NCBI GenBank assembly: GCA_038206235.1
Contig: JBBRBB010000020.1
Coordinates: forward strand, 1-64,000
DNA: 64,000 nucleotides
DNA from: JBBRBB01 sp038206235
Lineage (GTDB): Bacteria; Bacteroidota; Bacteroidia; Chitinophagales; Chitinophagaceae
Direction of reading: 5' to 3'
A model generated the notes under the pieces. That model did not search any database. It saw only the letters and a list, made by a program, of their open reading frames with translations, and was not told where the DNA came from. Below are positions 1 to 8,395 of this stretch, one piece after another. Every line of letters begins with the position of its first letter. Positions within the stretch are counted from its first letter, which is position 1. The position numbers and the translations under genes were made by a program.

Positions 1-86
1 AATGCTGTTGCTGTCTATTGTTTGTGCAAAACTTTGTTGCATAAAAAATACTGTTGCGATAAGCAGGCAGAGTAATTTTTTTTCAT
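1..86 (-). pseudogene. 5' end of an exported-protein gene, frameshifted at its start (partial)
   Basis: Reading leftwards from the ATG at 86 gives MKKNYSAC and a stop after 23 codons. If the run of eight A after this ATG were nine, the frame would read MKKKLLCLLIATVFFMQQSF followed by AQT, a textbook signal peptide with an AQ cleavage site, open to the window edge. An in-frame ATG at 42 exists but starts after the hydrophobic core. I infer a secreted or periplasmic protein whose A-tract is one base short, by mutation, slippage-type phase variation or sequencing error. The mature protein lies outside the window, so its function is unknown. It is divergent from rsmG. Confidence 0.5.
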
Positions 87-252
87 AAACAGTTATTTGG
101 GGGATTAATAAAAAGATTGACGTTAAATGTAAGAAGTTTTCTTTTACCAATTCAATTAAATTTATGCTGCACACACTTTTGCAGCCAGTTGCATTTTAAT
201 TTGCAATGTATGCCCGGGGTTACCCATCATAAAAAGATGAGGATATTGCAGT

Positions 253-876
253 ATGGAAATTATCCTTAAATATTTTTCTGATTTTTCTGCTCTGCAACTG
301 CAACAATTTTCTGCTCTCGAAAAATTATACAAAGAATGGAATGAAAAAATAAATGTCATCTCAAGAAAAGATATTGACAGCCTTTACCTGAAGCATGTTT
401 TACATTCATTAAGCATTGCTGCTGTAATTAATTTTAAACCCGGAACAACTATTATTGATATTGGCACAGGTGGTGGCTTTCCCGGTATTCCCCTCGCCAT
501 TTATTTTCCTGAAGTAAATTTTTTTTTGATTGACAGTATCGCTAAAAAATTAAAAGTTGTTGAAAGCATTGCAATAGAAATTGAACTTAAAAATATTTCA
601 GTTCAGCATATCCGTGCAGAAGAAATAAAAAACAAAAGATTTGATTTTGCTGTTTCCCGTGCTGTGGCTCCATTAAAAGATTTATGGAAATGGAGTAAGC
701 CGCTTCTTAGAAAAGAAAATAAAAATGAATTGCCTAATGGATTAATATGTTTAAAGGGTGGTGATTTATCACAGGAGATTTTTGAAAGCGGTTTGCGTCC
801 TAAACAAATTGCAATAGAAGAAATTTTTGAGGAAGATTATTTTAAGGAAAAATATTTGTTGCATGTGAATGGATAA
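253..876 (+). CDS. rsmG: 16S rRNA (guanine-527-N7)-methyltransferase RsmG
   Basis: RsmG (GidB) uses S-adenosylmethionine to methylate N7 of G527 in the 530 loop of 16S rRNA. The 207-residue protein has the usual length of the family. The SAM-binding loop GTGGGFPG lies at residues 71-78, preceded by the beta strand TTIIDI, and the family motif FDFAVSRAVAPL follows at about 130-142. The ATG at 253 follows a purine-rich stretch and gives the normal N-terminus. The gene stands alone, divergent from the broken exported-protein gene and convergent with trxB; a tandem repeat begins right at its stop codon. Confidence 0.95.
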   Translation: MEIILKYFSDFSALQLQQFSALEKLYKEWNEKINVISRKDIDSLYLKHVLHSLSIAAVINFKPGTTIIDIGTGGGFPGIPLAIYFPEVNFFLIDSIAKKLKVVESIAIEIELKNISVQHIRAEEIKNKRFDFAVSRAVAPLKDLWKWSKPLLRKENKNELPNGLICLKGGDLSQEIFESGLRPKQIAIEEIFEEDYFKEKYLLHVNG

Positions 877-995
877 ATGGCTTAATGGTTAAATGGCTAA
901 ATTGTTTAATTGTTGTGGTGCTCCCACAATTCAACCGTGCAACAATTCAACCATGCAACAATTCAACCATTCGACCATGCAACAATTCAACCATG
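868..995. repeat. Tandem 8-nt repeats between convergent rsmG and trxB
   Basis: Degenerate copies of AATGGCTT/AATGGTTA run from the rsmG stop codon, followed by alternating CAACAATT and CAACCATG octamers to 995. The last TCAACCATG, read on the minus strand, encodes the final His-Gly and the stop of trxB, so the repeat supplies that gene's stop codon. Confidence 0.8.
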
Positions 996-1937
996 TAATG
1001 CACTCAAATATCTCTCCGCATCCAATGCTGCTATGCAGCCGCTGCCTGCAGCAGTTACAGCCTGGCGATAAATTTTATCCTGCACATCACCTGAGGCAAA
1101 CACTCCATCAACACTGGTTTTTGAAGTACCCGGAACCGTTTTAATATATCCTGCTTCATCCATATCGAGCCAGCCTTTAAAAATGGTGCTGTTTGGGTCG
1201 TGACCTATTGCCACAAAAAATGCACTAACGGGAATTGTTTGTTCTTCGCCGTTGATATTGTTTTTAATCTTTACGCCATTCACTTTATTTTCACCAAGCA
1301 CCTCAACGGTTTCAGAGTGCCAATAGATTTTTATGTTGGCAGTTGTCTTAACTCTGTGCTGCATTATTTTACTTGCCTTCATTCCATCCTCCGCTTTTCT
1401 TACAATCATGTGCACGGTAGTTGCCAGCTTTGATAAATAGAGTGCTTCTTCACATGCCGTGTCGCCTGCACCAACAATGGCCACTTCTTTTCCGCGAAAG
1501 AAAAAACCATCGCATACTGCGCAGGCGCTTACTCCATAACCATTCAGCCGTTGCTCGCTTTCAATGCCAAGCCATTTGGCAGATGCGCCTGTGCTTATAA
1601 TAACAGTGTCTGCCTCTATCCATTTTTGCTCATCAATTTGTACTCTATGAACGGGTCCTGTGAAATCAACTTGTGTTGCAAGGCCATAGCGTACATCAGT
1701 GCCCATGCGTGCGGCCTGCTTTTCAAAATCAACCATCATTTCCGGTCCCTGAATTCCATCGGGATAGCCGGGATAATTTTCTACATCTGTGGTAATAGTT
1801 AATTGTCCGCCGGGCTGTATGCCCTGATACAATAAGGGTTTCATGTTTGCACGTGCGGCATATATGGCTGCAGTGTAACCCGCAGGGCCCGAACCGATGA
1901 TTAAGCAATGCACTTTTTCTGTTGCTGTATTATCCAT
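987..1937 (-). CDS. trxB: Thioredoxin-disulfide reductase
   Basis: TrxB is the cytoplasmic FAD enzyme that passes NADPH electrons to thioredoxin. From the ATG at 1937 the protein is 316 residues, the normal low-molecular-weight length. It shows the FAD loop GSGPAG (15-20), the redox-active CAVC (139-142), the NADPH loop GAGDTA (about 157-162) and the C-terminal FAD motif FASGDVQD. The longer in-frame start at 1991 adds 18 unconserved residues upstream of the MDNTATEKVH start and overlaps the -33 promoter element, so it is rejected. The stop codon lies in an octamer repeat shared with the rsmG side. Single-gene unit with its own promoter. Confidence 0.95.
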   Translation of the reverse strand: MDNTATEKVHCLIIGSGPAGYTAAIYAARANMKPLLYQGIQPGGQLTITTDVENYPGYPDGIQGPEMMVDFEKQAARMGTDVRYGLATQVDFTGPVHRVQIDEQKWIEADTVIISTGASAKWLGIESEQRLNGYGVSACAVCDGFFFRGKEVAIVGAGDTACEEALYLSKLATTVHMIVRKAEDGMKASKIMQHRVKTTANIKIYWHSETVEVLGENKVNGVKIKNNINGEEQTIPVSAFFVAIGHDPNSTIFKGWLDMDEAGYIKTVPGTSKTSVDGVFASGDVQDKIYRQAVTAAGSGCIAALDAERYLSALHG

Positions 1938-1961
1938 TCTAATTATTTTTCCTAAAGACGG

Positions 1962-1991
1962 CAAAAATATAAAACCATTGCAGTATTGCAA
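1962..1991 (-). promoter_or_regulatory. Promoter of trxB (Bacteroidota type)
   Basis: On the minus strand TTG (1991-1989) is followed after 19 nt by TATTTTTG (1969-1962). This matches the Bacteroidota primary-sigma consensus TTG-N19-TAnnTTTG and sits about 25 nt before the trxB ATG. Confidence 0.65.
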
Positions 1992-2147
1992 GTTAAAGAA
2001 CTGTAAGCGTGCTCACTTAAAGAATGTGCTCTGCGGTTTGCATTTTTGTATGAACTTTTTAATGATGAAAGATGCACCAAAATATTACAGATGCCAAATA
2101 ATATACAGATGAAAAGATTATATCTGGTATAAAAAAAAATCCAACCA

Positions 2148-3053
2148 TTATTTAGGGATGATAATACTTCGAAACTGCGCTGCATAACCACAAAAAGCGC
2201 CCAGCGCATTGTTGCTTATATTTCCAATAACAACTGCAGGCGAAGAAAAGGGATTGCCATTGCTCTGATAACTGAATTCCCATGTGCGCCAAAAATCGTA
2301 AGTGGCTTTATCAATATTGCAAAATTTGAAAGTAACCGTATCGCCATAGCGAAAAAAACCAAAATCATCAGCGCCGGTGGTTACAGTATCTGCTTTGTTG
2401 AAGCCACGTGGAATTTGAAAATCATACGTGGTGCCATCTACAACCTCATCGTCGAAAGCGGAAGTGAATCCCGGATAAAAGGGCTGACTGTTTACACGGG
2501 TGAAATACCGCACATAATTACCAAGCCCGGGCGGGTCAGTGAATCTTCCGTACAGCACGGTGAATGCTGTATCTTTTTCTGCCGGTGCAGGCTTCCACCA
2601 AAGTGAATCGCAGGTTTTGGTAACTAAAGGAATCGTAGTATGTGCTGTATATATTTCGCCATCTGTTGTTTGTATTTTTAAATCGTAAGCGGTGTTGAAA
2701 TTACCAATCATATACGATGAAGGGTCGTTCAAATCTATGGAGTAATAATACAATGTATAGCCGCTTGAATCTGTATAAGGATATTCTTTCAGCTGAACAG
2801 TTTTGAATTTATTCGATATAGTTACCACCGCATCATGTACAAAAGATGCAGCCAGCTCTTGGGGACTAATGGTGCTGAAATACTGTAAAGATTTTGACAA
2901 CACTACAGTAGGAAATGAACTGTCTTCAATGCTTGCATCCACAACTAATTTTGGCGGCTGAGTATTTACGCTAAGATTAATTTCTCTTTCACAGGCCGAA
3001 AGCAAAAGAGCAGAAAGAATTAAGTAATAGTATGGAATACGGAAAAATTTCAT
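2148..3053 (-). CDS. DUF4249 domain-containing lipoprotein
   Basis: The 301-residue protein begins with a lipoprotein signal (hydrophobic LILSALLLSA followed by Cys, about residue 21) and continues with the DUF4249 pattern: INLSVNTQPPKLVVDASIED, then VHDAVVTISN. DUF4249 proteins are surface or periplasmic lipoproteins restricted to Bacteroidota and often sit beside a TonB-dependent receptor; none is present here, so the partner must be elsewhere or is not needed. The molecular role is unknown. A TAnnTTTG-type -7 box (minus strand, 3080-3073) lies just upstream, with no clear -33 element. Confidence 0.8.
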   Translation of the reverse strand: MKFFRIPYYYLILSALLLSACEREINLSVNTQPPKLVVDASIEDSSFPTVVLSKSLQYFSTISPQELAASFVHDAVVTISNKFKTVQLKEYPYTDSSGYTLYYYSIDLNDPSSYMIGNFNTAYDLKIQTTDGEIYTAHTTIPLVTKTCDSLWWKPAPAEKDTAFTVLYGRFTDPPGLGNYVRYFTRVNSQPFYPGFTSAFDDEVVDGTTYDFQIPRGFNKADTVTTGADDFGFFRYGDTVTFKFCNIDKATYDFWRTWEFSYQSNGNPFSSPAVVIGNISNNALGAFCGYAAQFRSIIIPK

Positions 3054-3139
3054 TTATTATTTTGAATACCGGCAAAGTTACCCGTTCCATTACAACATCC
3101 ATAGTAAAAGGATTGATAAAATGCAGCTATATTAGTAAT

Positions 3140-3613
3140 ATGAAAATAAAATTATGGAGTGTGGGCAAGCCGCACGAAAATTATATTAAAACAGGCGTAG
3201 AAGATTTTACAAAACGCATGAATAAATATTTCATTGCTGAATGGGAATTAATTGCCCCACCAAAAAATGCAGGCATGCTGCCTGAAGCAGAATTAAAAAA
3301 GCAGGAAGCAAAACGAATAATAGGCAAATTACAGCAAGATGATTATTTGATTTTGTTAGATGAAAGAGGCAAACAAATAAGCTCAATTCAATTGGCTGAG
3401 ATGCTGCAGCAAAAAGCAAATGAAAGTGTGAGAACGCTGGTATTTTTAATTGGCGGTGCTTTTGGGGTTGATGATAGTGTAAGGCAGCGGGCAGATTTTA
3501 TATGGAGCTTATCGAAGCTAACTTTTCCGCATATACTGGTAAGGCTGATGCTTGCCGAGCAATTGTACAGAGCATGCACTATTTTAAAAAATGAAAAATA
3601 TCATCACGTTTGA
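3140..3613 (+). CDS. rlmH: 23S rRNA (pseudouridine-1915-N3)-methyltransferase RlmH
   Basis: RlmH, a SPOUT-fold (trefoil-knot) enzyme, methylates pseudouridine 1915 in helix 69 of 23S rRNA using SAM. The ATG at 3140 gives MKIKLWSVGK and 157 residues, the family length; an upstream in-frame start adds 36 residues with no homology. Knot motifs are present: LILLDERGKQISS, LVFLIGGAFGVDDSV, the SLSKLTFPHILVR segment and the C-terminal EQLYRA region that completes the active site. Divergent from the DUF4249 gene. Confidence 0.95.
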   Translation: MKIKLWSVGKPHENYIKTGVEDFTKRMNKYFIAEWELIAPPKNAGMLPEAELKKQEAKRIIGKLQQDDYLILLDERGKQISSIQLAEMLQQKANESVRTLVFLIGGAFGVDDSVRQRADFIWSLSKLTFPHILVRLMLAEQLYRACTILKNEKYHHV

Positions 3614-3643
3614 TAGTTTGTAGTTGATGGATGATCATTGCCA

Positions 3644-3692
3644 CTCCCTACTCCCTACTCCCTACTCCCTACTCCCTACTCCCTACTCCCTA
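3644..3692. repeat. Heptamer tandem repeat (CTCCCTA)7
   Basis: Seven perfect copies of CTCCCTA fill the space between rlmH and the rhomboid gene. It is one of the cleanest members of the heptamer-repeat family scattered through this window. Confidence 0.95.
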
Positions 3693-3749
3693 CTGCCTTT
3701 CTCAAATCCAAAATCTGAATTACATTTACAACTAACTAAAGATTAATCA

Positions 3750-4385
3750 ATGAACTTAACTCTGATAATAATAATTGTTACCAGTATTATTTCTTTTACT
3801 GCTTTTTCAAACCAGCGCATTATAGATAACCTGATTTTTTATCCGCCATACATACATCAAAAAAATCAATGGTACCGGTTTATCACCTCCGGATTTATAC
3901 ATGCAGATATAACGCATCTTCTTTTTAATATGTTTTCGTTCTATATGTTTGGTGTATTTGTAGAACAGAATTTTGACCAGATTTTTGGTGATAGAGGGAA
4001 AGCGATTTATCTCTTGCTATATATTACTTCTTTAGCAGCATGTCTTGTACCAACCTATTCAAAACAAAAAGATAATTATCATTACCGTAGCCTGGGAGCA
4101 TCAGGAGCTGTGTCTGCTGTGGTTTTTGCAGGATTGTTTTTAAATCCGCTTGCCAAAATTGGTTTTTTTATACTGCCACCTGTAATACCGGGATTTATAT
4201 TTGGACCTATATTTCTTATTATTTCAGCTTACCTCGCTAAACGAGGTGGTGATACTATTAATCACTCTGCCCATATTTGGGGAGCAGTGTACGGCATCAC
4301 TTTTTTATTGGTTATGAGTTATGCCTTAACACCTTTTGATTTGCTCAATAATTTTGTACACCAAATTCAAAGCTTTTTTTCCTGA
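3750..4385 (+). CDS. Rhomboid family intramembrane serine protease
   Basis: Rhomboids cleave transmembrane substrates within the membrane. The 211-residue protein has a hydrophobic N-terminal helix, the HADITHLLFNM motif (51-61) of loop 1/TM2, the nucleophile motif GASGA with Ser118, and the catalytic His175 in HSAHIWGAVYG. Both dyad residues are present, so it should be active; its substrate cannot be predicted. The 3' end overlaps the convergent tilS gene by 19 bp. Confidence 0.9.
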   Translation: MNLTLIIIIVTSIISFTAFSNQRIIDNLIFYPPYIHQKNQWYRFITSGFIHADITHLLFNMFSFYMFGVFVEQNFDQIFGDRGKAIYLLLYITSLAACLVPTYSKQKDNYHYRSLGASGAVSAVVFAGLFLNPLAKIGFFILPPVIPGFIFGPIFLIISAYLAKRGGDTINHSAHIWGAVYGITFLLVMSYALTPFDLLNNFVHQIQSFFS

Positions 4386-5800
4386 TAAGTGATGTGCAAG
4401 ATTTGTTTGGTTGAGGGAGTTATTTTAAAACGCTCATCAATTCTATAACCGATTACCCAAATAATTTTTTTATCCGTTTCAAGAATCCAAATATTTTCCT
4501 TTTCTGTTTTCGATAATTTTTCATCAATAAAAAAACGGCTGAGCTTTTTCTTTTTCTTCATGCCGAGCGGATAAAAATAATCGCCTTGTTTCCACTTGCG
4601 GAGAAGGAGAGGGAAAGTTATTTCGGAAGAGTTAAACGTTTCTCGTTTCTCGTTTCTCGTTTCTCGTTGGTCATCACCATGAGTACTTTGTCGGGGTTTT
4701 ATTGTTGAAATGAAAAGTTTGCCGTTTGAAAATTGAATTTCACTGTCTTCTTTTTCAATTAAAATAGTTTCTGCAATTTCTGTTTGCAACGGTGCAATAA
4801 TAAGCCAGTTGCGGTTTTTGATGATGCGATGCGTTGATGAAGTAATATAGCTTGCATTATCTGCTGTGAATAATTTTTTTACTTCATCTGTTTGCGCAGT
4901 ATGAAAACCAAACCCTTTTATTATTTCCCAAAGGAGAGTATATAACGGAACTGATTTTTGCAGCTTTAAAATGGGGATATGAAATTCATTTCCTTTTTGC
5001 TCAATCAGTTTCTTTTTATGCTGCTCAATCGCCTGCTGAAATAATATTTCTGTTTGCTGAAAACGCTCAATATTATGGAGTAAATTATTTTTTACATCAG
5101 GAAAAATTTCTGCGATGGAGGGAATGAGCCTATTTCTGAAAAAGTTTCTTGTGTATTTATCTTCTAAGTTAGAAGAATCCTCAACCCATTGTAAATTATT
5201 TTCTTTGGCATATTGCAAAATATCTCCACGTTTTGCAAATAATAAAGGGCGAATGATTTTTCTTTCTTTATCGAGTACAGGAATTCCGGTTAATCCTTTT
5301 ATACCCGTTCCCCTAAAAAAGTTTATCAGCAATGTTTCAATATTATCGTCGGCGTGGTGAGCGGTGCAAAGCCAGTTGGTAGTTGGCAGTTGGTAGTTGG
5401 CAGTTGAACGATTACTATTGACTAACTCTGGACTGCCGACTACAGACTGTTGACTAATAACTGATGAAAACCATTCATACCTCAGCTTTCTCGCTGCTTC
5501 CTGGATGGAGAGTTTATTTTGTTTTGCGAAATTTTCAGTATCGAATTTTTTAATCAATATTTCTTTATGATATTTTTCTGCAAGTATTTTTACAAAGGTT
5601 TCATCTCTCTCACTCTCTTCACGCCTTAGTTGAAAATTGCAGTGTGCAATGGTGAAATTAAATTTTGCTTTAGAAATTAAATCGGTTAATACAATGCTGT
5701 CAATTCCTCCGCTAACAGCCAAGATAAGATGACAGTTGTTTGTTGACAGATGACTGAAATGCTCTTTCCGGTTGGCTATAAAACGTTGCAGCAAATCCAT
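4367..5800 (-). CDS. tilS: tRNA(Ile)-lysidine synthetase TilS
   Basis: TilS converts C34 of the CAU-anticodon tRNA-Ile to lysidine with ATP and lysine, letting it read AUA instead of AUG. The PP-loop SGGIDS is at residues 30-35; the conserved AHCNFQLR, TAHHADDNIET and GTGIKGLTGI segments and a C-terminal domain follow. Two stretches look foreign: residues about 112-143, encoded by AGTTGGT/AGTTGGC heptamers (5374-5465), and residues about 378-388, encoded by four GTTTCTC heptamers (4638-4668). Both keep the frame. The 477 residues are therefore inflated by repeat-derived loops but the reading frame is open throughout. Confidence 0.93.
   Translation of the reverse strand: MDLLQRFIANRKEHFSHLSTNNCHLILAVSGGIDSIVLTDLISKAKFNFTIAHCNFQLRREESERDETFVKILAEKYHKEILIKKFDTENFAKQNKLSIQEAARKLRYEWFSSVISQQSVVGSPELVNSNRSTANYQLPTTNWLCTAHHADDNIETLLINFFRGTGIKGLTGIPVLDKERKIIRPLLFAKRGDILQYAKENNLQWVEDSSNLEDKYTRNFFRNRLIPSIAEIFPDVKNNLLHNIERFQQTEILFQQAIEQHKKKLIEQKGNEFHIPILKLQKSVPLYTLLWEIIKGFGFHTAQTDEVKKLFTADNASYITSSTHRIIKNRNWLIIAPLQTEIAETILIEKEDSEIQFSNGKLFISTIKPRQSTHGDDQRETRNEKRETFNSSEITFPLLLRKWKQGDYFYPLGMKKKKKLSRFFIDEKLSKTEKENIWILETDKKIIWVIGYRIDERFKITPSTKQILHITYQEKKL
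4638..4668. repeat. (GTTTCTC)4 inside tilS
   Basis: Four perfect heptamers lie in the coding sequence and are read on the minus strand as an Arg/Glu/Asn-rich loop (RETRNEKRETF). The same word, GAGAAAC on the other strand, recurs upstream of ftsW and ftsZ. Confidence 0.9.
5374..5465. repeat. AGTTGGY heptamers and degenerate copies inside tilS
   Basis: Five consecutive 7-mers (AGTTGGT, AGTTGGC, AGTTGGT, AGTTGGC, AGTTGAA) at 5374-5408, followed by degenerate GACTAnn-like units to about 5465. Together they encode roughly 30 residues between the PP-loop domain segments LRYEWFSS and WLCTAHHADD. Confidence 0.8.
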
Positions 5801-5842
5801 ACTGCAATATCAATAAAAAAGTTGACTGATGAAGTTGTTTGG

Positions 5843-5870
5843 GACTGAAGACTGAAGACTGAAGACTGAT
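5843..5870. repeat. (GACTGAA)4 between tilS and the SGNH hydrolase gene
   Basis: Four heptamers, the last imperfect, run up to the TAA stop codon of the SGNH hydrolase gene, whose final base pair is shared with the repeat edge. Confidence 0.85.
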
Positions 5871-6556
5871 TACTTTATTTCTTTTATCACCTTCCACATT
5901 TCTTGTGCAACGAGCCGGTTGCCGGTTTCATTCGGATGCACTCCATCTACTGTTAGAATTCCCTTATCGAGATTTTGCGGATTATGTTCCTGTTCGTAGT
6001 TTAAAAAAATGGTTCGTAAATCACAAACAGGTAAATTAAAATCTGCGGCAATAGCTTTAATAATATTGCAGTATTTGTTCAGGTCGCCATCCTGCGGGTT
6101 GGTGCAGTCTTTCTTTTCGCCAATGGCTGCAGGTGTGCCCAAGATTATTTTAATATGGCTTGCCTGCAATTCTTTTATTACGGCACGATAAAATTTTTCA
6201 TACTTATCTGCATCCGTTCCTGTGCCAAGCAGAGTTTTATGCCACACATCATTTACGCCTTCATAAATAACAACTATATCGGGTGATTGTGTAATTACAT
6301 CTTCTCTCATACGCAAATACAAATCATAAATTTTATTTCCACTAATGCCTGCACCTATCAGTTCATAATCAGTGATTCCTTCCTTTTGCAAATTATCTTT
6401 CATTATAGAAATATATCCGCCAGGCTCAACAGCCACCTGTGTAATAGAATCACCAAAAAAAACAATCTTCTTTTTTTTACTTCTTGTATCACGTAAAAAA
6501 CTTATCAATATGAATACTCCAACAAATACGGCGAGAAGAATTATTTTATTAGTCAT
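5870..6556 (-). CDS. SGNH/GDSL-type hydrolase, membrane-anchored
   Basis: The 228-residue protein has an N-terminal membrane anchor (residues about 4-21) followed by an SGNH hydrolase domain: block I GDSIT with nucleophile Ser37, block II Gly/Asn in GAGISGN (Asn74), block III GVND (100-103) and block V with Asp204 and His207 in VDGVHPN. All four catalytic blocks are intact, so an active periplasmic esterase, lipase or carbohydrate deacetylase is expected; the substrate is unknown. A TAnnTTTG-type -7 box lies at 6605-6598 on the minus strand. Stop codon abuts a heptamer repeat. Confidence 0.88.
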   Translation of the reverse strand: MTNKIILLAVFVGVFILISFLRDTRSKKKKIVFFGDSITQVAVEPGGYISIMKDNLQKEGITDYELIGAGISGNKIYDLYLRMREDVITQSPDIVVIYEGVNDVWHKTLLGTGTDADKYEKFYRAVIKELQASHIKIILGTPAAIGEKKDCTNPQDGDLNKYCNIIKAIAADFNLPVCDLRTIFLNYEQEHNPQNLDKGILTVDGVHPNETGNRLVAQEMWKVIKEIK

Positions 6557-6613
6557 GCCAATTGAATTAAAACCACCTGAAATATAAGTGTGAAAAGCAA
6601 ATGTATGTTTTAC

Positions 6614-7702
6614 TTATGATAGTAACTGCAGTTCATTAAGCACCCTATGCTGAGCGGGAATTGTACCAGGTGTAAACCGCTGTGTTCTGTTCTTTAGTAA
6701 AGCAATAACCTCATCATCATTTTTATAAACTCCATTGATGTTTACAAAATGGCTGGCAAGTATATCATATCGTTTGCGCATAAGATTAAAAAATACCCCG
6801 CCAAAGTCAATGCCATCAAAAACAATCGCTTTGTTTGCAGCATATTTATCAAGGTTAGCAAGAAAAGAATTTGGATGCTCTGTCCAGTGCAATGTTGGTT
6901 TCAGATGATGACTAATATGATAGCCATCGTTCCATGCAATGCGGTTATACCGCACATTAACGCAGGTAATACTATTTCTGTAAAAGTCATCAGGATGTTC
7001 AGGGTCAATAAATGAATGTTGTGTCCAGTTGCCCACCATCATTATTATTCTTGAAACAAAAAAAGTAAAAATGAATACTACAATTGTTGCCTGCCAATTG
7101 AGAAAACATAGTGCTATGCAAATAGCAAAAAAATACATTTCTCCTGTGAATGCTCTGCGGGCAAGTTTTTTTCGATTGTTTTTTGTGAGATAAAAAATTA
7201 ATCCTGCCATACCGGTAAATATGAAATCTGCAACATATTTTATAAAGTCTTTTAGGCTGTCTCTTTTATAAAACATGGTGCTGCTGTCATCATCGGGCAT
7301 GTTGTTTTCTACATGATGCATACCTATATGATGGCTGAAATAAGTTTCGGGAGTAAGTCCTAAGAATGGACCAAGAAACCATGTGATATAATAAATTAAT
7401 TTCTTATTCCGGTTCTTAAAAAATTGACGATGGCTTACGCAGTGTATCATTAACCCAAAAGGTGTACGAAACATAAACGTGGCCACAAAAAAAATAATTA
7501 CGATTGCCCACCAGAGCCAGCCATTTATAAAAGGCATGTATAATAGCAGGGCGAGCGGAGGTAATATCATGCTCATTTTTATAAGCAAATAAATAAAAGG
7601 AAGGTCTCGTTCATCGTTAATGAATCGAAGAAAAAATTTATTGACCGTACTATATGATTGCTGATGAAAAACAGGATCGGAAATGGGGGGAAGTAACTTC
7701 AT
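6614..7702 (-). CDS. Membrane fatty-acid desaturase/hydroxylase family protein
   Basis: The 362-residue integral membrane protein carries three histidine clusters that bind the di-iron centre: H87-CVS-H91, the HHIGMHH cluster (124-130) and HISHH (262-266), spaced by paired hydrophobic helices. This is the fatty-acid desaturase superfamily (PF00487). The HHIGMHH and NWTQHSF segments resemble bacterial acyl-lipid desaturase or hydroxylase relatives, but the substrate and regiospecificity cannot be read. Probably monocistronic; the next gene downstream is 58 bp away on the same strand but functionally unrelated. Confidence 0.85.
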   Translation of the reverse strand: MKLLPPISDPVFHQQSYSTVNKFFLRFINDERDLPFIYLLIKMSMILPPLALLLYMPFINGWLWWAIVIIFFVATFMFRTPFGLMIHCVSHRQFFKNRNKKLIYYITWFLGPFLGLTPETYFSHHIGMHHVENNMPDDDSSTMFYKRDSLKDFIKYVADFIFTGMAGLIFYLTKNNRKKLARRAFTGEMYFFAICIALCFLNWQATIVVFIFTFFVSRIIMMVGNWTQHSFIDPEHPDDFYRNSITCVNVRYNRIAWNDGYHISHHLKPTLHWTEHPNSFLANLDKYAANKAIVFDGIDFGGVFFNLMRKRYDILASHFVNINGVYKNDDEVIALLKNRTQRFTPGTIPAQHRVLNELQLLS

Positions 7703-8106
7703 GATAAATTATTAAACGCATCAGGTAATTTGTCGTGAGCGCCAGAAAACCTGAGTTACTAAAAGCTTTAAAGAACACTAAATGTAAGAAAAAATTTTCA
7801 ATCCTTTGAAAAGGATGAAGGTGTTGCTGTGTGGAATGGTAAAACGAAAGTGCAAACTATAAACTGGCTGACATAAAACAAACATTTTTTCATTCATGCT
7901 TACACGGACTGAGTGCCGGAACAGGCAGCCAACGCAATGAAGTTTATTTTTACCAACGCATCCCGATAACTCTCAGTACACACATTTGTCCCTGCTTGGC
8001 GGGATTCGCTTTTTGCTTGTAAACCTCGAAGTTGGATTCGGGAACCCACACCAAGGCAAAAGCAAAAGAGTGCATTCGCCAACGCCTTTTTAAAATAGTT
8101 TCATTA
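7703..8106. other. Intergenic region between desaturase and hip operon
   Basis: About 400 bp without a supportable gene. A short hairpin (ATCCTTT-GA-AAAGGAT) lies near 7780. The part from about 7900 to 8090 is visibly richer in G+C than its flanks and codes for nothing recognisable on either strand; it may be a relic of inserted DNA. Confidence 0.4.
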
Positions 8107-8130
8107 AAAATCACAATATAATGTGATTTT
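8107..8130. promoter_or_regulatory. Perfect inverted repeat, probable HipB operator O1
   Basis: AAAATCACA and TGTGATTTT form perfect 9-bp arms around the 6-nt spacer ATATAA, 52 bp before the hipB ATG. A dyad of this size upstream of an Xre-type repressor gene is the expected autoregulatory operator. Confidence 0.6.
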
Positions 8131-8167
8131 GCTTACTTAATTTAAAAACTCAACCTATTTTTGTTGC

Positions 8168-8190
8168 AAAATCACACTATAATGATAGTG
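8168..8190. promoter_or_regulatory. Second operator-like site overlapping the hipB start
   Basis: The left arm AAAATCACA (8168-8176) of site O1 is repeated exactly, followed by TATAAT and a CACTAT/ATAGTG dyad (8175-8190). The hipB start codon (8182-8184) lies inside it, so binding here could block transcription elongation or translation start as well as promoter access. Confidence 0.5.
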
Positions 8191-8391
8191 AAGCATTTTG
8201 GCGAAGCCATCAAAAACCGAAGAAAAGAGTTGGGCATCACCCAACCGCACTTAGCTGAACTGGCAAAAGTGAGCACCAACACTTTGTATAAATTGGAACG
8301 TGGACAAGGCAATCCATCACTTGATGTGCTGAACAAATTAGCTGAAGTGCTGGGTCTGGAACTCAAACTTGAAGTAACAAAAAAAAATTGA
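8182..8391 (+). CDS. hipB: HipB-type antitoxin/repressor (Xre HTH)
   Basis: A 69-residue DNA-binding protein made of one Xre/Cro helix-turn-helix: FGEAIKNRRKELGITQPHLAELAKVSTNTLYKLERG. It is the likely autorepressor and part of the antitoxin complex of the operon. The ATG at 8182 is preferred over a TTG seven codons upstream because the TTG start would translate the operator. Four nucleotides separate it from hipS. The upstream dyad repeats at 8107 and 8168 are its probable binding sites. Confidence 0.85.
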   Translation: MIVKHFGEAIKNRRKELGITQPHLAELAKVSTNTLYKLERGQGNPSLDVLNKLAEVLGLELKLEVTKKN

Positions 8392-8395
8392 TTGA

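Noticed and set aside
893..1144. 83-codon plus-strand open frame
   Set aside because: Its first half is translated octamer repeat and the rest is antisense to trxB.
3644..3692. CRISPR-like regular repeat
   Set aside because: Units are contiguous 7-mers with no spacers; no cas genes anywhere in the window.
7900..8082. 60-codon minus-strand open frame before the hip operon
   Set aside because: No recognisable domain, no start context, and the region shows only a compositional shift.
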